Shown here piece by piece: positions 1 to 8,334 of a stretch of DNA of 64,000 bases. Within the stretch, counting starts at the first letter, position 1. Every line of letters starts with the position of its first letter. The notes below the pieces were generated by a model that made no database searches, had not been told where the DNA came from, and saw only the letters and a program-made list of their open reading frames with translations. This DNA comes from Parvularcula sp038749595. GTDB lineage: Bacteria; Pseudomonadota; Alphaproteobacteria; Caulobacterales; Parvularculaceae. The position numbers and the translations under genes were made by a program. The stretch lies in assembly GCA_038749595.1 (NCBI GenBank), contig JBCDHW010000003.1, positions 124,001 through 188,000 on the forward strand. The letters are read 5' to 3'.

Positions 1-543
1 CAGACCGAGCACCCGCGGGATGGATCGTGAGCGCCAAGCCAGCATACCGAACGGCATCAGCCATAATCCCCAGAACAGCGTCGAGTTTCGGATGGCCTGA
101 TAATAGGCGTCGACCCGGTCCGCTGTGGCTGCGAGCGCAAGCGCATCGCGGTCGCCTGATATGGCAATCTCGAGCAAAGCATAAAGATCAGAAACGCCAA
201 CGATAGACATCGGTACACTGACGGCTGCGAGGAGTGCCATCGACAGGGCGATGCCGCGGCCGCTTCCCTCAAACAACCGATAAAGCGTCGCCACCAACGG
301 GGCGAACGTCGCATAGCAGAGGAAGCCGCTGGCGATGAAAAAGCGATAGAGCTGCGGCTGTTGTTCGATCGCGGCGAGCGTGGCCGCTGGATCATCGCGG
401 TTGGTGAAGACCCCTGGCGCGTAGGCGAGGCTGAAGATCCCCGTCGCAACGATGATCATGTAGAAGACGCCGGCCAAATGCCCGGTGCTCTTCACCCGGC
501 TGAGATCCGGGCCCTCGGTCGGTGAGACGGCGTGTTCGGTCAT
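1..543 (-). CDS. DUF4386 family membrane protein (3' end cut by window edge)
   Basis: This reading frame is open from an ATG at 543 to the left window edge, giving the first 181 residues of a longer protein. It starts MTEHAVSPTEGPDL and then shows several hydrophobic segments (around VFYMIIVATGIFSLAY, FFIASGFLCYATFAPL and IALSMALLAAVSVPMSIVGV). This pattern and the spacing of the helices fit the DUF4386 integral membrane family, whose function is unknown. A GAGGAG Shine-Dalgarno lies 6 to 12 bases upstream. The gene precedes nothing obvious downstream because the window ends. The DUF817 gene lies 43 bases upstream on the same strand, so the two may be co-transcribed. Family assignment is by recognition of the overall pattern, not by a search. 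Confidence 0.75.
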   Translation of the reverse strand, partial: MTEHAVSPTEGPDLSRVKSTGHLAGVFYMIIVATGIFSLAYAPGVFTNRDDPAATLAAIEQQPQLYRFFIASGFLCYATFAPLVATLYRLFEGSGRGIALSMALLAAVSVPMSIVGVSDLYALLEIAISGDRDALALAATADRVDAYYQAIRNSTLFWGLWLMPFGMLAWRSRSIPRVLGL

Positions 544-586
544 CGGCTCTCCTCACGCTCCATCCTATCATCTCCTGGGTTTAGCG

Positions 587-1465
587 TCACCTGGATCGTG
601 CTTTTGGTGCATGCACCAGCGTCACGAGCACCCAGCTGAGGATCATCAACAAGAACCACGCGGGCCATTTCTGCCAGCTGACAGGGCGCCAGCCATCCTC
701 TTGGTCCGGATAAAGCCACGTCCCTGCATAAGTCGCTGCGTTCTCTGCGATAAAGATAAACAGCGCCACCAGCGCAAAGCCGAGGAGCAGCGGCATCCGG
801 TGCTCCCATCGCCAGACGCGATAGTGCACATTCGTCCGTAAAAAGAGCAAAGCCGTCGCGGCCATCAACCCCCACCGGATATCAGGGAGGTAATGGTGCG
901 CAAAGAAGTTGCCATAGATCAGCGCAGCAAGAACCAGCGTCGCCAACCGCGGCGGGTAGCGATCAAACGAAAAGTCGAGCACCCGCATCACCCGCGCCAG
1001 ATACGACCCCACTGCCGCATACATAAACCCCGAAAACAGTGGCACCGCCCCGATACGCAGAAGGCTTTCCTCCGGGTACGTCCAGCTTCCTGCCTCGGTC
1101 TTGAAGACTTCCATCGCTGTTCCCACCCCGTGGAAGATCAGGATGACGAGGGCCTCGGCCGGCCGCTCAAGCTTCGTCAGCAAAAAGATGATCTGTATGC
1201 TCACGGCATAGACGACCAGGAAGTCATAGCGGCTAACCGGGCTCCCCTCCGGCCAAAACCATCCGGTCAGCAGAAGCGCCGCCACCATCAGCCCGCCAAA
1301 CAGGCACGCCCAAGCCTGCTTGATGCCAAAGACCAGAAACTCGCTGATCCCGCGCGCCAAGCGATCACCGAAGACAGCCTCGAGCCGCGCCTCTACCCCC
1401 GGCAGAACGTGCCCGAGGATAACATCAACCCGTGACGTCTCCGCGCTCTCGGCCTCGTGCTTCAC
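587..1465 (-). CDS. DUF817 family integral membrane protein
   Basis: The 292-residue product starts at a GTG preceded by a G-rich ribosome site. After a soluble N-terminus of about 50 residues it has roughly seven or eight hydrophobic segments. The motifs EVFKTEAGSWTYPE and FFAHHYLPDIRW, and near the C-terminus ENAATYAGTWLYPDQEDGW, are characteristic of the DUF817 (YoaT-like) family of bacterial inner-membrane proteins of unknown function. The conserved acidic and aromatic residues near membrane faces suggest a channel or enzyme, but no activity is established. It lies between the DUF2244 gene upstream and the DUF4386 gene downstream on the same strand, making a possible run of three membrane-protein genes. 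Confidence 0.85.
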   Translation of the reverse strand: MKHEAESAETSRVDVILGHVLPGVEARLEAVFGDRLARGISEFLVFGIKQAWACLFGGLMVAALLLTGWFWPEGSPVSRYDFLVVYAVSIQIIFLLTKLERPAEALVILIFHGVGTAMEVFKTEAGSWTYPEESLLRIGAVPLFSGFMYAAVGSYLARVMRVLDFSFDRYPPRLATLVLAALIYGNFFAHHYLPDIRWGLMAATALLFLRTNVHYRVWRWEHRMPLLLGFALVALFIFIAENAATYAGTWLYPDQEDGWRPVSWQKWPAWFLLMILSWVLVTLVHAPKARSR

Positions 1466-1497
1466 CCCGCCCCCCGAGCGTCAGCCTTCGGCGCGTC

Positions 1498-2046
1498 TTA
1501 CGCCGCCCGCAGCTTCTTCAGCGCGGCTTGCAGCGCGTCGGCGAGTTCTCCGCGCTCTTTCGGCGCGAGGAAACTCCCCAGGATGAGGGTCTTACCGTTC
1601 TGGCGGATCTTCAGCTGGGTCTCGTGCTCCACCGGCCGGTCGATGTCGACCCGCGCCCAGTGTGGCGACAGCTTCCACCGGGTCTCATGCCCCGACGGAA
1701 GCACGCGGCTGATCCACAACGCATCCTCGGTCAGCATCACCCGCTCATGCCGCCGCCCTTGGGCATAGGAAATCTTGAACGCCAGCCACACAATCGCGAT
1801 ATCGATCCCGCAAAAGAATGCCACCGGCCACGCACCGACGTTCAAATAGATGAACGCGTTGAGCAGGTTCACCCCGATCACGGCAGCAAGCACCCGCTTA
1901 AATCCATCCGCCGACAGTGACCGGTTGGGATAAAGCAGCGCGTGGAAGCGGAAATCGTCTTCGGCGGCGACGGGGTCAGGCCCGGTGAGTTTGGCACGGC
2001 CCGCAACGGTCGGCGGCATCGTCTCGATGGTGGAGGTACGCGACAT
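1498..2046 (-). CDS. DUF2244 family membrane protein
   Basis: The 182-residue protein has two adjacent transmembrane segments at about residues 50-90 (VLAAVIGVNLLNAFIYL and FFCGIDIAIVWLAF). A soluble C-terminal domain follows, with the DUF2244 signatures ERVMLTEDALWISR, a WARVDID-type strand and LGSFLAPKER near the end. DUF2244 proteins are common in alphaproteobacteria and have no known function. In many genomes the gene sits close to nth, and here nth follows on the other strand after a DUF2853 gene. The ATG at 2046 gives the first plausible N-terminus. The 132 bases to the divergent DUF2853 gene would hold the promoters of both. Confidence 0.85.
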   Translation of the reverse strand: MSRTSTIETMPPTVAGRAKLTGPDPVAAEDDFRFHALLYPNRSLSADGFKRVLAAVIGVNLLNAFIYLNVGAWPVAFFCGIDIAIVWLAFKISYAQGRRHERVMLTEDALWISRVLPSGHETRWKLSPHWARVDIDRPVEHETQLKIRQNGKTLILGSFLAPKERGELADALQAALKKLRAA

Positions 2047-2178
2047 CCCCGCAAACTGCCGCGATCTTGCAAAATTGCAATGACTTCAGCCGTGGCAAAG
2101 CGTTCATGCGCCCCAGGCTTGCTCAAACCGGCCGGCCCAAGGCAGATTGCCGCAATTATCCACCACTGGGAGAGACCA

Positions 2179-2511
2179 ATGTCCGGCCACGAAGAATTCC
2201 TCGAAAAAGTTCGCAAATACGACGCGGGCGCCGACGAAGACGTCGTCAAAAAGCTCTACAACCGCCTCCGCCTCTCTATCCAAAACCGCGATGCCGCGAC
2301 CGTGGCCTGCTCGCAGAAGAGTGAATTGGAGACCATTCGCGATGGGTTCTGCAAAAAAACCCTCGGCCTCGACGCGAAACATTCCGACGACGAAATCATG
2401 GGCGTTTTGGAAAAGGTCTGCGAGGAGATGAAAGACGACGGCGGCAACAAACACCGCATCCCGTACTACTACTTGGTCGCAAAGCACACGGGCACGCTAG
2501 ACAAGCTGTAA
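2179..2511 (+). CDS. DUF2853 family small protein
   Basis: A 110-residue cytoplasmic protein starting MSGHEEFLEKVRKYD, with a GAGAGACC ribosome site just upstream. It has the DUF2853 pattern: helical, with the run GFCKKTLGLD followed by a charged segment and a C-terminal KHRIPYYYLVAKHTGTL. Members are small single-domain proteins of unknown function, widespread in alphaproteobacteria and Bacteroidetes. The upstream in-frame extension to 1942 is rejected because it lies across the divergent DUF2244 gene and looks non-coding. The gene is 24 bases upstream of nth on the same strand and may share its transcript. Confidence 0.85.
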   Translation: MSGHEEFLEKVRKYDAGADEDVVKKLYNRLRLSIQNRDAATVACSQKSELETIRDGFCKKTLGLDAKHSDDEIMGVLEKVCEEMKDDGGNKHRIPYYYLVAKHTGTLDKL

Positions 2512-2535
2512 AGAGCTGCGCCAAAAGTCGGGGTC

Positions 2536-3273
2536 ATGCCAAGACCTATGACCCGGGCCAATATCGAGGCGTTCTACCACCGGCTCTCGCAGCAGATGCC
2601 AGAGCCGGAGACGGAGCTTGAATATTCGTCACCGTACGAATTGTTGGTGGCCGTGGCGCTCTCAGCCCAGGCCACCGACGTCTCCGTCAACGCCGCCACG
2701 CGCAAGTTGTTCCCCGTCGCAAATACGCCCGAAGCGATGGTGGAGCTTGGTGTCGAAGGGGTTGCCGAATACATCCGCACCATCGGTCTGTGGCGGAACA
2801 AGGCGAAGAACGTTGTCGCCCTCAGCCAGATTCTCATCGACGATTACGCCAGCGACGTGCCGCAGACTCGGGATGAGCTCCAGGCGCTCCCCGGTGTTGG
2901 CCGGAAGACCGCTGACGTCGTCCTCAACGTCGCTTTCGGCCACGCCACGATCGCCGTCGACACGCATATTTTCCGCGTTGCCAATCGGACGGGCCTGGGC
3001 GCCGGAAAGACGGCTGACCAAGTCTCGGACAAGCTGGTTAAGCGCACGCCTGAGGCTTATCTTCAGCATGCGCACCATTGGCTGATCCTGCACGGCCGTT
3101 ACGTATGCAAAGCGCGCACGCCGGAATGCTGGCGCTGTTCGCTGGACGACCTTTGCGGCTTCAAGCCAAAGACACCGTCGCCAGAGGAGCGTAAAGCCGC
3201 CGAAAAAGCCAAGCCTAAGGCGAAGACCAAGCGAAAAACCGTCAGGAAAACAGCAACAAAGCAGGCGGCATGA
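2536..3273 (+). CDS. nth: Endonuclease III (DNA glycosylase/AP lyase)
   Basis: This is a bifunctional base-excision repair enzyme that removes oxidised pyrimidines and cleaves the abasic site by beta-elimination. The 245-residue protein has the helix-hairpin-helix LPGVGRKTADVVLN at about 118-131 with the catalytic lysine K124. The catalytic aspartate D142 lies in AVDTHIFRV. The iron-sulfur loop has cysteines at 191, 198, 201 and 207, the C-x6-C-x2-C-x5-C spacing of the family. After this the protein carries an extra Lys/Ala-rich tail of about 35 residues not needed for the fold, which may bind DNA. The last four bases overlap the pyrF start (ATGA), so translation is probably coupled. Confidence 0.97.
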   Translation: MPRPMTRANIEAFYHRLSQQMPEPETELEYSSPYELLVAVALSAQATDVSVNAATRKLFPVANTPEAMVELGVEGVAEYIRTIGLWRNKAKNVVALSQILIDDYASDVPQTRDELQALPGVGRKTADVVLNVAFGHATIAVDTHIFRVANRTGLGAGKTADQVSDKLVKRTPEAYLQHAHHWLILHGRYVCKARTPECWRCSLDDLCGFKPKTPSPEERKAAEKAKPKAKTKRKTVRKTATKQAA

Positions 3274-3962
3274 GCATCTCTGATCACATCATTACGGCGC
3301 TCGACTTGCCCTCGATTGCGGATGCTGAGAACGTGGTTTCCGCCCTCGGCGTACACGGCACATTTTACAAAATCGGCTACCAATTGTTCCCCGTCGGAGG
3401 ATATGATCTCGCCCGCCGCTTGGTGCGCGACGGGAAGCAGGTTTTCCTTGATCTCAAACTCCTCGACATTGGCTCAACAGTTGAAAAGGGCGTGCGCAGC
3501 CTCACGGATATCGGCGCGACGTTCCTCACCGTGCATGCCGACCACGACGCCATCGCCGGCGCAGTGCACGGCCGCGGCGATAGCCCATTGAAGGTCCTCG
3601 CCGTCACTGTACTGACCAGTTGGGACCAAGCCGCGATCAACCGCCACGGCATCACCGAGCCTGTGACGGACCTTGTCGTGCGCCGTGCGGAAATGGCGCT
3701 TGCGGCGGGTGCTGACGGTTTGATCGCGTCCGCCCAGGAGGCACCGATGCTCCGTGAACGGTTCGGTTCAGAGCCGCTGATTGTGACGCCAGGAATTCGG
3801 CCCGCCGGCGCCGATGTAGGTGACCAAAAAAGGGTCGTCACACCCGCCGATGCCTTGCGTGCAGGGGCAAGCCATCTCGTCATCGGACGGCCGATCACTG
3901 CGGCGGCTGATCCCGCGGCGGCCTTCGCTTCGATCGTTTCTGATCTCAAAAATGCAAGCTAA
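3270..3962 (+). CDS. pyrF: Orotidine 5'-phosphate decarboxylase
   Basis: The enzyme catalyses the last step of UMP synthesis, decarboxylation of OMP. The 230-residue length is normal for the short bacterial form. The catalytic signature DLKLLDIGSTV appears at residues 61-71, giving the Asp-Lys-Asp charge network D61, K63 and D66; the usual Asn of DIGNTV is Ser here. Phosphate-binding features are present near the end (VTPGIRP and HLVIGRPIT). The start ATG overlaps the nth stop codon and proB begins three bases after the pyrF stop, so nth-pyrF-proB looks like one transcript. The pathway partners are elsewhere in the genome. Confidence 0.96.
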   Translation: MSISDHIITALDLPSIADAENVVSALGVHGTFYKIGYQLFPVGGYDLARRLVRDGKQVFLDLKLLDIGSTVEKGVRSLTDIGATFLTVHADHDAIAGAVHGRGDSPLKVLAVTVLTSWDQAAINRHGITEPVTDLVVRRAEMALAAGADGLIASAQEAPMLRERFGSEPLIVTPGIRPAGADVGDQKRVVTPADALRAGASHLVIGRPITAAADPAAAFASIVSDLKNAS

Positions 3963-3965
3963 TCA

Positions 3966-4748
3966 ATGATAACACCGGCTTCATTGCTCCACGCGTCACG
4001 CCGCATGGTGGTCAAAGTCGGCTCGTCGCTGATCGCGGCAGGGGATGTGTTCCGCCACGATGGTCTGGCGGGTGACCTATCGTCCTTAGACGGAGAAGTC
4101 GCCCTGATCAGCTCTGGCGCCGTGGCGTTGGGCCACCGCGCCGCGCCGCATTTATCGCGCGAAACCTTGGCGGAACGCCAGGCGCTGTCATCCATCGGCC
4201 AACCTCTTCTCATGGCGACGTGGGAGCGGGCCATGGGCGGCGCCAATGCCCGCACCGCGCAAGTTCTCCTCACCCCCGACGTTACCGACGACCCCATCCG
4301 GCGGAGCAATGCCGAAGCAACCATCCGTACGCTGTTAGAATCGGGTGTCCTGCCAATCGTCAACGAGAACGATGCCGTCGCCACCGATGAGCTGCGCTAC
4401 GGCGACAACGACCGGCTTGCCGCGCAAACCGCATCGCTCATCGGCGCCGATCTCCTCATTATGCTGACCAATGTCGAAGGCTTCTTCGATGCCGACCCGG
4501 CAAAAGCGTCCGGCGCGACCCATTGGCCAGTCATCCCGTCCGAGGTGCTGAAGAACCCCGCGGCCCATATCCCCGCGGATAAGAGCCTCCTAGGCACAGG
4601 CGGTATGCGGAGCAAAATCGAGGCAGCGCACCTCGCTGCCAACGCCGGCATCCCGGTGATCATCGCCGCCGGAGGAGGAGAGCACCCCCTTGATCGCCTC
4701 CGTAAGGAAACTGCCAAAGCTTCGGTTGCGCTTCCGGCGAACGCTTAA
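3966..4748 (+). CDS. proB: Glutamate 5-kinase, short form without PUA domain
   Basis: Glutamate 5-kinase phosphorylates the side-chain carboxylate of glutamate, the first step of proline synthesis. The amino-acid-kinase fold is clear: RMVVKVGSSLI near the N-terminus, ISSGAVALG, the segment PIVNENDAV that binds glutamate, and GTGGMRSKIEAAH near the end. The protein is only 260 residues and stops after the kinase domain. Most bacterial ProB proteins are about 370 residues and carry a C-terminal PUA domain, which is missing here, as in some other bacteria. It starts three bases after pyrF. Its stop codon shares four bases (TTAA) with the convergent EF-hand gene. Confidence 0.95.
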   Translation: MITPASLLHASRRMVVKVGSSLIAAGDVFRHDGLAGDLSSLDGEVALISSGAVALGHRAAPHLSRETLAERQALSSIGQPLLMATWERAMGGANARTAQVLLTPDVTDDPIRRSNAEATIRTLLESGVLPIVNENDAVATDELRYGDNDRLAAQTASLIGADLLIMLTNVEGFFDADPAKASGATHWPVIPSEVLKNPAAHIPADKSLLGTGGMRSKIEAAHLAANAGIPVIIAAGGGEHPLDRLRKETAKASVALPANA

Positions 4749-5488
4749 CGCGTCGGCGGCGCGGCGGGCGCCGACGGGGCTTTCATCGTCCGCGCTTCGT
4801 CTTCCAGTGCACGGAACACCGCCTCGACCTCAGCCTTGGACGCATCGCGCCCGACGGGCCTGTTCAGGGCACTGAGCTTGACCGAAACGCTGCCCCGCTC
4901 GGTCAAGTCATAGGTGTAGAACTCCACCCCGAGAAGCCGCGTCTCCTGACCGTTGATCGCCAAGACATTGTCCGTGCGCTTGAAGATTTCGTCTTCAGGC
5001 GCGAATTCTTCCGTCGTCAGCGCCCCCGATCCATCAGCGTCCAGCGCCGAGAAAAGCCGCTCGTGGGTGTCCCCAGGCGCAGGCGGAAGCGGTGCCGCAA
5101 CGCCAGCCGGAGCAGGAGGCGCCGGCTGGCCAAGGGCGGAGCCGAGTTCGTTCAAAAACTCGCTATAGCTCACCTGTTGGTCGCCGTTGCGGTCAAACCG
5201 GCTAAACACATCATCGTCGGCAAAGCTGGGCGCGGTCCCCAGCGCCGCGGCGGCCAACGCGGCACCGGCGGCGCCTGCGGCAGTCTTTAGAGGATTGTTG
5301 CGCACGGTCGCCGACCACGTCCGCGGCGCGTTCGCCCGTTCCAGCGCTTCAATGTCATCGGCAATGAACTGCCTCAGCGTATCCGAAGCGGTCACGCCGC
5401 GCTCACGGCAAGCCTCCATAAAGGCGCGCTTTTGCGAATAAGGCAGCCTGATTTCCAGGCTTTCCGACTTCTTCTCCGGCCTCTTCAT
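4745..5488 (-). CDS. Ribbon-helix-helix-like / transmembrane / EF-hand protein
   Basis: The 247-residue product starts at an ATG preceded by GGGAGG; a longer in-frame extension is rejected because it lacks a ribosome site. Residues 10-50 (SLEIRLPYSQKRAF, then GVTASDTLRQFI) look like a short ribbon-helix-helix or MobC-type N-terminus. A small-residue hydrophobic segment at about 67-90 could be a membrane anchor. Two canonical EF-hand loops follow: D99 to E110 (DRNGDQQVSYSE) and D150 to E161 (DADGSGALTTEE), separated by a Pro/Ala linker. The C-terminal part is unassigned. The protein may bind calcium outside the membrane, but the combination is unusual. Function is unknown. The gene is convergent with proB. 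Confidence 0.8.
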   Translation of the reverse strand: MKRPEKKSESLEIRLPYSQKRAFMEACRERGVTASDTLRQFIADDIEALERANAPRTWSATVRNNPLKTAAGAAGAALAAAALGTAPSFADDDVFSRFDRNGDQQVSYSEFLNELGSALGQPAPPAPAGVAAPLPPAPGDTHERLFSALDADGSGALTTEEFAPEDEIFKRTDNVLAINGQETRLLGVEFYTYDLTERGSVSVKLSALNRPVGRDASKAEVEAVFRALEDEARTMKAPSAPAAPPTR

Positions 5489-5663
5489 TGCCAACCTCCC
5501 TAACCAAGACAGACGTGCAGGCACCTGATTACAGCACGCCCGCGGGCACTTAAGGTAGGCACGATCCGCCCCGATGCAGCAAAAAGTCTGTCCGGACGAC
5601 GCTGAAGGGCCACTTTTTGCAGATTCCACAGCCCTCGCGCGGGCAACCGTGGAAGGCTACACG

Positions 5664-6668
5664 CTATGAGCGTGCCGCCCGCCATTCCTCAAAGCTCAGC
5701 CCTTTGCGGACGCCCCCTGTCACGTAAGCCTGCAGCTCTTTTGCGGCTTCCTCGTCGTCTTCGAGGAGTTGCTCCGGCGCGATCGGCGGGCCGAAGTGGA
5801 AGTCGAAGGTTTGGCCGCGTTTGTTCATCAGCTCGTGGAACAGCGTCATGTTGCGCAGCTCTTCGTCGATATTGTTGAAGAGGTAGTAGAGCCACGAGTT
5901 CCGGCTTTGCAGGTTCACCGGGATGATCGGGCATTTGTTCCGTTTAGGAAGGTTTGCCACCGTCGACATCCAGGGCCGCTCGATCAGCGTCTTGGTCTCG
6001 TCCATATAGGCGAGGCGCCCTGACGGGAAGAGGATGATCGACCGGCCTTCCGAGAACGCCTTCTTGCTGGCCTTCAACGTCTCCCGAGATTTCGCGCGGG
6101 ACTTCATTTCGTCACGCCACTCCACCGGGATGAGTTTATCCGTAAGCCGAGGATTAAGGCGGATCGCATCGGCATTGACGAAAACGATCGGGTCCGGACG
6201 AATGGTCGCCACAAGGTCATGGAGCGCCAGGCCATCCGCAATCCCCGTCGGGTGGTTGCACGCAAGGATGCAAGCGCCGTCCGCAGGCACATGCTCAAGC
6301 CCGGTCGAGACGATCTTCATCTGGATCATCCGCGAGGCGTAAGCGAACGCGTCTTCGGCGTTCAGGCGCCCGGCCTCGTCGACCATCCGCTTGGCCTTGG
6401 CGTAATCGAGAATACCGTTGAGAGTCAGTCGGTAAAGCGGCCAGAAGAACGACTGGCTCAGCTTGATCGCCCGTTCACGGATCAACAGGTCAATGATGTG
6501 CTGGTGGCGTTGCTGATGCCCCGTCTCCGTAGGCGGAGGAACGTAATAGGGGCTGGTGGACTGCCATTCATAGATCTCGCGATCCGCCTCACTCGTCTCC
6601 GGGTGCAGCGGTTTTGCGTCGGAGCCGAGCATCGGCTCATAGGATATCGGCAGTTCAGCTTCAGCCAA
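5664..6668 (-). CDS. Lysophospholipid (PlsC-type) acyltransferase family protein
   Basis: A 334-residue putative membrane-associated acyltransferase that would transfer an acyl chain to a lysolipid. After an N-terminal extension of about 110 residues comes GLEHVPADGACILACNH, then the acyl-binding motif NHPTGIADG and the FPSGRLAYMD block, both typical of the PlsC superfamily. The histidine and aspartate of the first motif are separated by five residues rather than the usual four (NHx4D), a variant seen in a recognisable alphaproteobacterial subfamily. No long transmembrane helix is evident. It starts with TTG two bases after the rph stop codon, with a GAGG ribosome site inside the rph end, so it is coupled to rph. 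The acyl acceptor is unknown. Confidence 0.85.
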   Translation of the reverse strand: MAEAELPISYEPMLGSDAKPLHPETSEADREIYEWQSTSPYYVPPPTETGHQQRHQHIIDLLIRERAIKLSQSFFWPLYRLTLNGILDYAKAKRMVDEAGRLNAEDAFAYASRMIQMKIVSTGLEHVPADGACILACNHPTGIADGLALHDLVATIRPDPIVFVNADAIRLNPRLTDKLIPVEWRDEMKSRAKSRETLKASKKAFSEGRSIILFPSGRLAYMDETKTLIERPWMSTVANLPKRNKCPIIPVNLQSRNSWLYYLFNNIDEELRNMTLFHELMNKRGQTFDFHFGPPIAPEQLLEDDEEAAKELQAYVTGGVRKGLSFEEWRAARS

Positions 6669-6670
6669 GA

Positions 6671-7375
6671 CTAGACCTCGTTTTGCTTCGCAGTGAGCTC
6701 GGCGCAGCCCTGCTTGGCGAGGCTAAAGAGCGCCGCAAACTGATCTTCGGTGAACGGATCACCTTCTGCGGTGGCTTGCACCTCGACAAGGCCGCCATCG
6801 CCGGTGATGACGAAGTTCGAGTCGGCTTGGGCGTTGGAATCCTCGTCATAATCGAGATCAAGGACCGGCCCGCCGCCGTAAAGGCCGCAAGAAACCGCGG
6901 CCACCGATCCGGTCAGCGGATCCGTGGTGATGACCCCGTCTTTCAGCGCCCAACGGATCGCTTCGCGCAGCGCGACAAAGCCGCCGGTGATCGATGCGCA
7001 GCGGGTGCCGCCATCGGCCTGGAGCACATCGCAGTCGACAGAGATCTGCCGCTCGCCGAGGGTTTTAAAGTCGACCACGGCGCGCAGTGACCGGCCGATG
7101 AGCCGCTGGATCTCCTGCGTCCGGCCCGAGGGGCCATTCTTCGTCTCGCGGCGTCCGCGGGTATGCGTCGCGCGGGGGAGCATCGCGTACTCTGCCGTCA
7201 CCCAGCCCGTGCCCCGGCCCTTGAGCCACGGCGGCACATTTTCTTCCCAGCTCGCGGTGCACAGCACGTGGGTGTGCCCGCATTTGATCAGGCATGAGCC
7301 CTCGGCATGGCGGCTGACCCCCGTCTCAATCGTGACAGGGCGAAGTTCGTTAAAAGTCCGGCCGGACGGGCGCAT
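6671..7375 (-). CDS. rph: Ribonuclease PH
   Basis: RNase PH is a phosphate-dependent 3'-5' exoribonuclease that trims tRNA 3' ends. The 234-residue protein begins MRPSGRTFNELRPVTIETG and shows the family blocks YAMLPRATHTR, GRTQEIQRLIGRSLRAV, the ADGGTRCASITG motif and VEVQATAEGDPF. Length is normal. The ATG has an AAGGAG ribosome site. As in many alphaproteobacteria, rph lies back to back with the hrcA region, although here a VPLPA-CTERM gene sits between them. The acyltransferase gene follows immediately on the same strand. Confidence 0.97.
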   Translation of the reverse strand: MRPSGRTFNELRPVTIETGVSRHAEGSCLIKCGHTHVLCTASWEENVPPWLKGRGTGWVTAEYAMLPRATHTRGRRETKNGPSGRTQEIQRLIGRSLRAVVDFKTLGERQISVDCDVLQADGGTRCASITGGFVALREAIRWALKDGVITTDPLTGSVAAVSCGLYGGGPVLDLDYDEDSNAQADSNFVITGDGGLVEVQATAEGDPFTEDQFAALFSLAKQGCAELTAKQNEV

Positions 7376-7553
7376 GGGCTCTCCTTTTGAGCATGTGGGA
7401 CTTGCGCCCCTAGCGAGGTGTGCTCCCGCCGTCGAGCACCTGTCGCGGCCGCTGCTCTTTATGGTTATCGCGCCTTATCGTTGAACCGAGCGTATGGTAC
7501 GTGCCCGCGGCGGTGACAATGTGTTCACCGGAGGGAAAACGAGGGGACACTCG

Positions 7554-8195
7554 ATGAAAAAGTCAATTTTCGGGGCGCTCAGCGCTGCAGTGATCATGGG
7601 CACCACAGCCCAAGCTGGCACAATCGACACGACGGGCGCGGTAGACGCCGGAATCTTCACCTGGGGTCTCTCCGACACGGCAACCTACGGCCAAACCTTC
7701 CGGCTGGACCAGGACGCGACGATCGGCAGCTTCACCTTCTTCATCAACGACGATGGGATTTCGATTGCTTACGATGCGCTGATCTATGCCTTTGATCTCG
7801 ATAATCTCTTGGTCACAGGCCCTGCATTATATCGCGAATCTGGGGCAACAGCGGGCAACGGCGTGACGACCGGATACACCGCGGCGGTTAATGGCGTTCA
7901 AGTGATGGCAGACACTGACTACGCTATTTTCTTCCACGCAACCTCGGTAGGGGACGCAACGTGGGACCGCGCGACGGATGGTTCTGCGTATGGCAACGGA
8001 CAGCTGATCTTCCAAAATAATGGCGGCAATGAAGCCAACTGGTCGACAGTTGCTTGGGAAGACTTTGTTGTTGGCGACATGGGCTTCATCCTCGAATTTG
8101 ACGAAGTCGAGGCAGTCCCATTACCAGCCGCGGCCCCGCTGATGCTTGCCGGGCTTGGCGGCCTAGGGCTCTTGCGCCGTCGCAAACGCGCCTAG
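7554..8195 (+). CDS. Secreted VPLPA-CTERM sorting-domain protein
   Basis: The 213-residue protein starts MKKSIFGALSAAVIMG and has a signal peptide ending near AQAG. The middle region is acidic, rich in Asp, Gly, Thr and aromatic residues, and beta-strand-like, with no recognised enzyme motif. The C-terminus has the three-part sorting signal: VPLPAAAP, a hydrophobic helix (LMLAGLGGLGLL) and the basic tail RRRKR. In the VPLPA-CTERM family this tail is cut by a dedicated exosortase and the protein is displayed or released outside. No exosortase is visible in this window. The start was chosen because it gives a proper signal peptide and follows a GAGGGG element; the longer frame from 7494 does not. 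Its role is unknown. Confidence 0.85.
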   Translation: MKKSIFGALSAAVIMGTTAQAGTIDTTGAVDAGIFTWGLSDTATYGQTFRLDQDATIGSFTFFINDDGISIAYDALIYAFDLDNLLVTGPALYRESGATAGNGVTTGYTAAVNGVQVMADTDYAIFFHATSVGDATWDRATDGSAYGNGQLIFQNNGGNEANWSTVAWEDFVVGDMGFILEFDEVEAVPLPAAAPLMLAGLGGLGLLRRRKRA

Positions 8196-8334
8196 TGCTG
8201 CTTTTTCGTCAGCGCGATTGTAAGAAACTGCGCGCGCGACCCACGCGTGGCCTCGATTGGTGGGGAGCCTGCGCTGTGGTGCGCGGGCTCGCGTTCCCCC
8301 TCCACATCTGTCCCGACGGGGGCTAAGCAGGGGC

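Noticed and set aside
8200..8334. CIRCE operator upstream of hrcA
   Set aside because: I looked for the inverted repeat TTAGCACTC/GAGTGCTAA before hrcA, dnaK and grpE and found no convincing copy.
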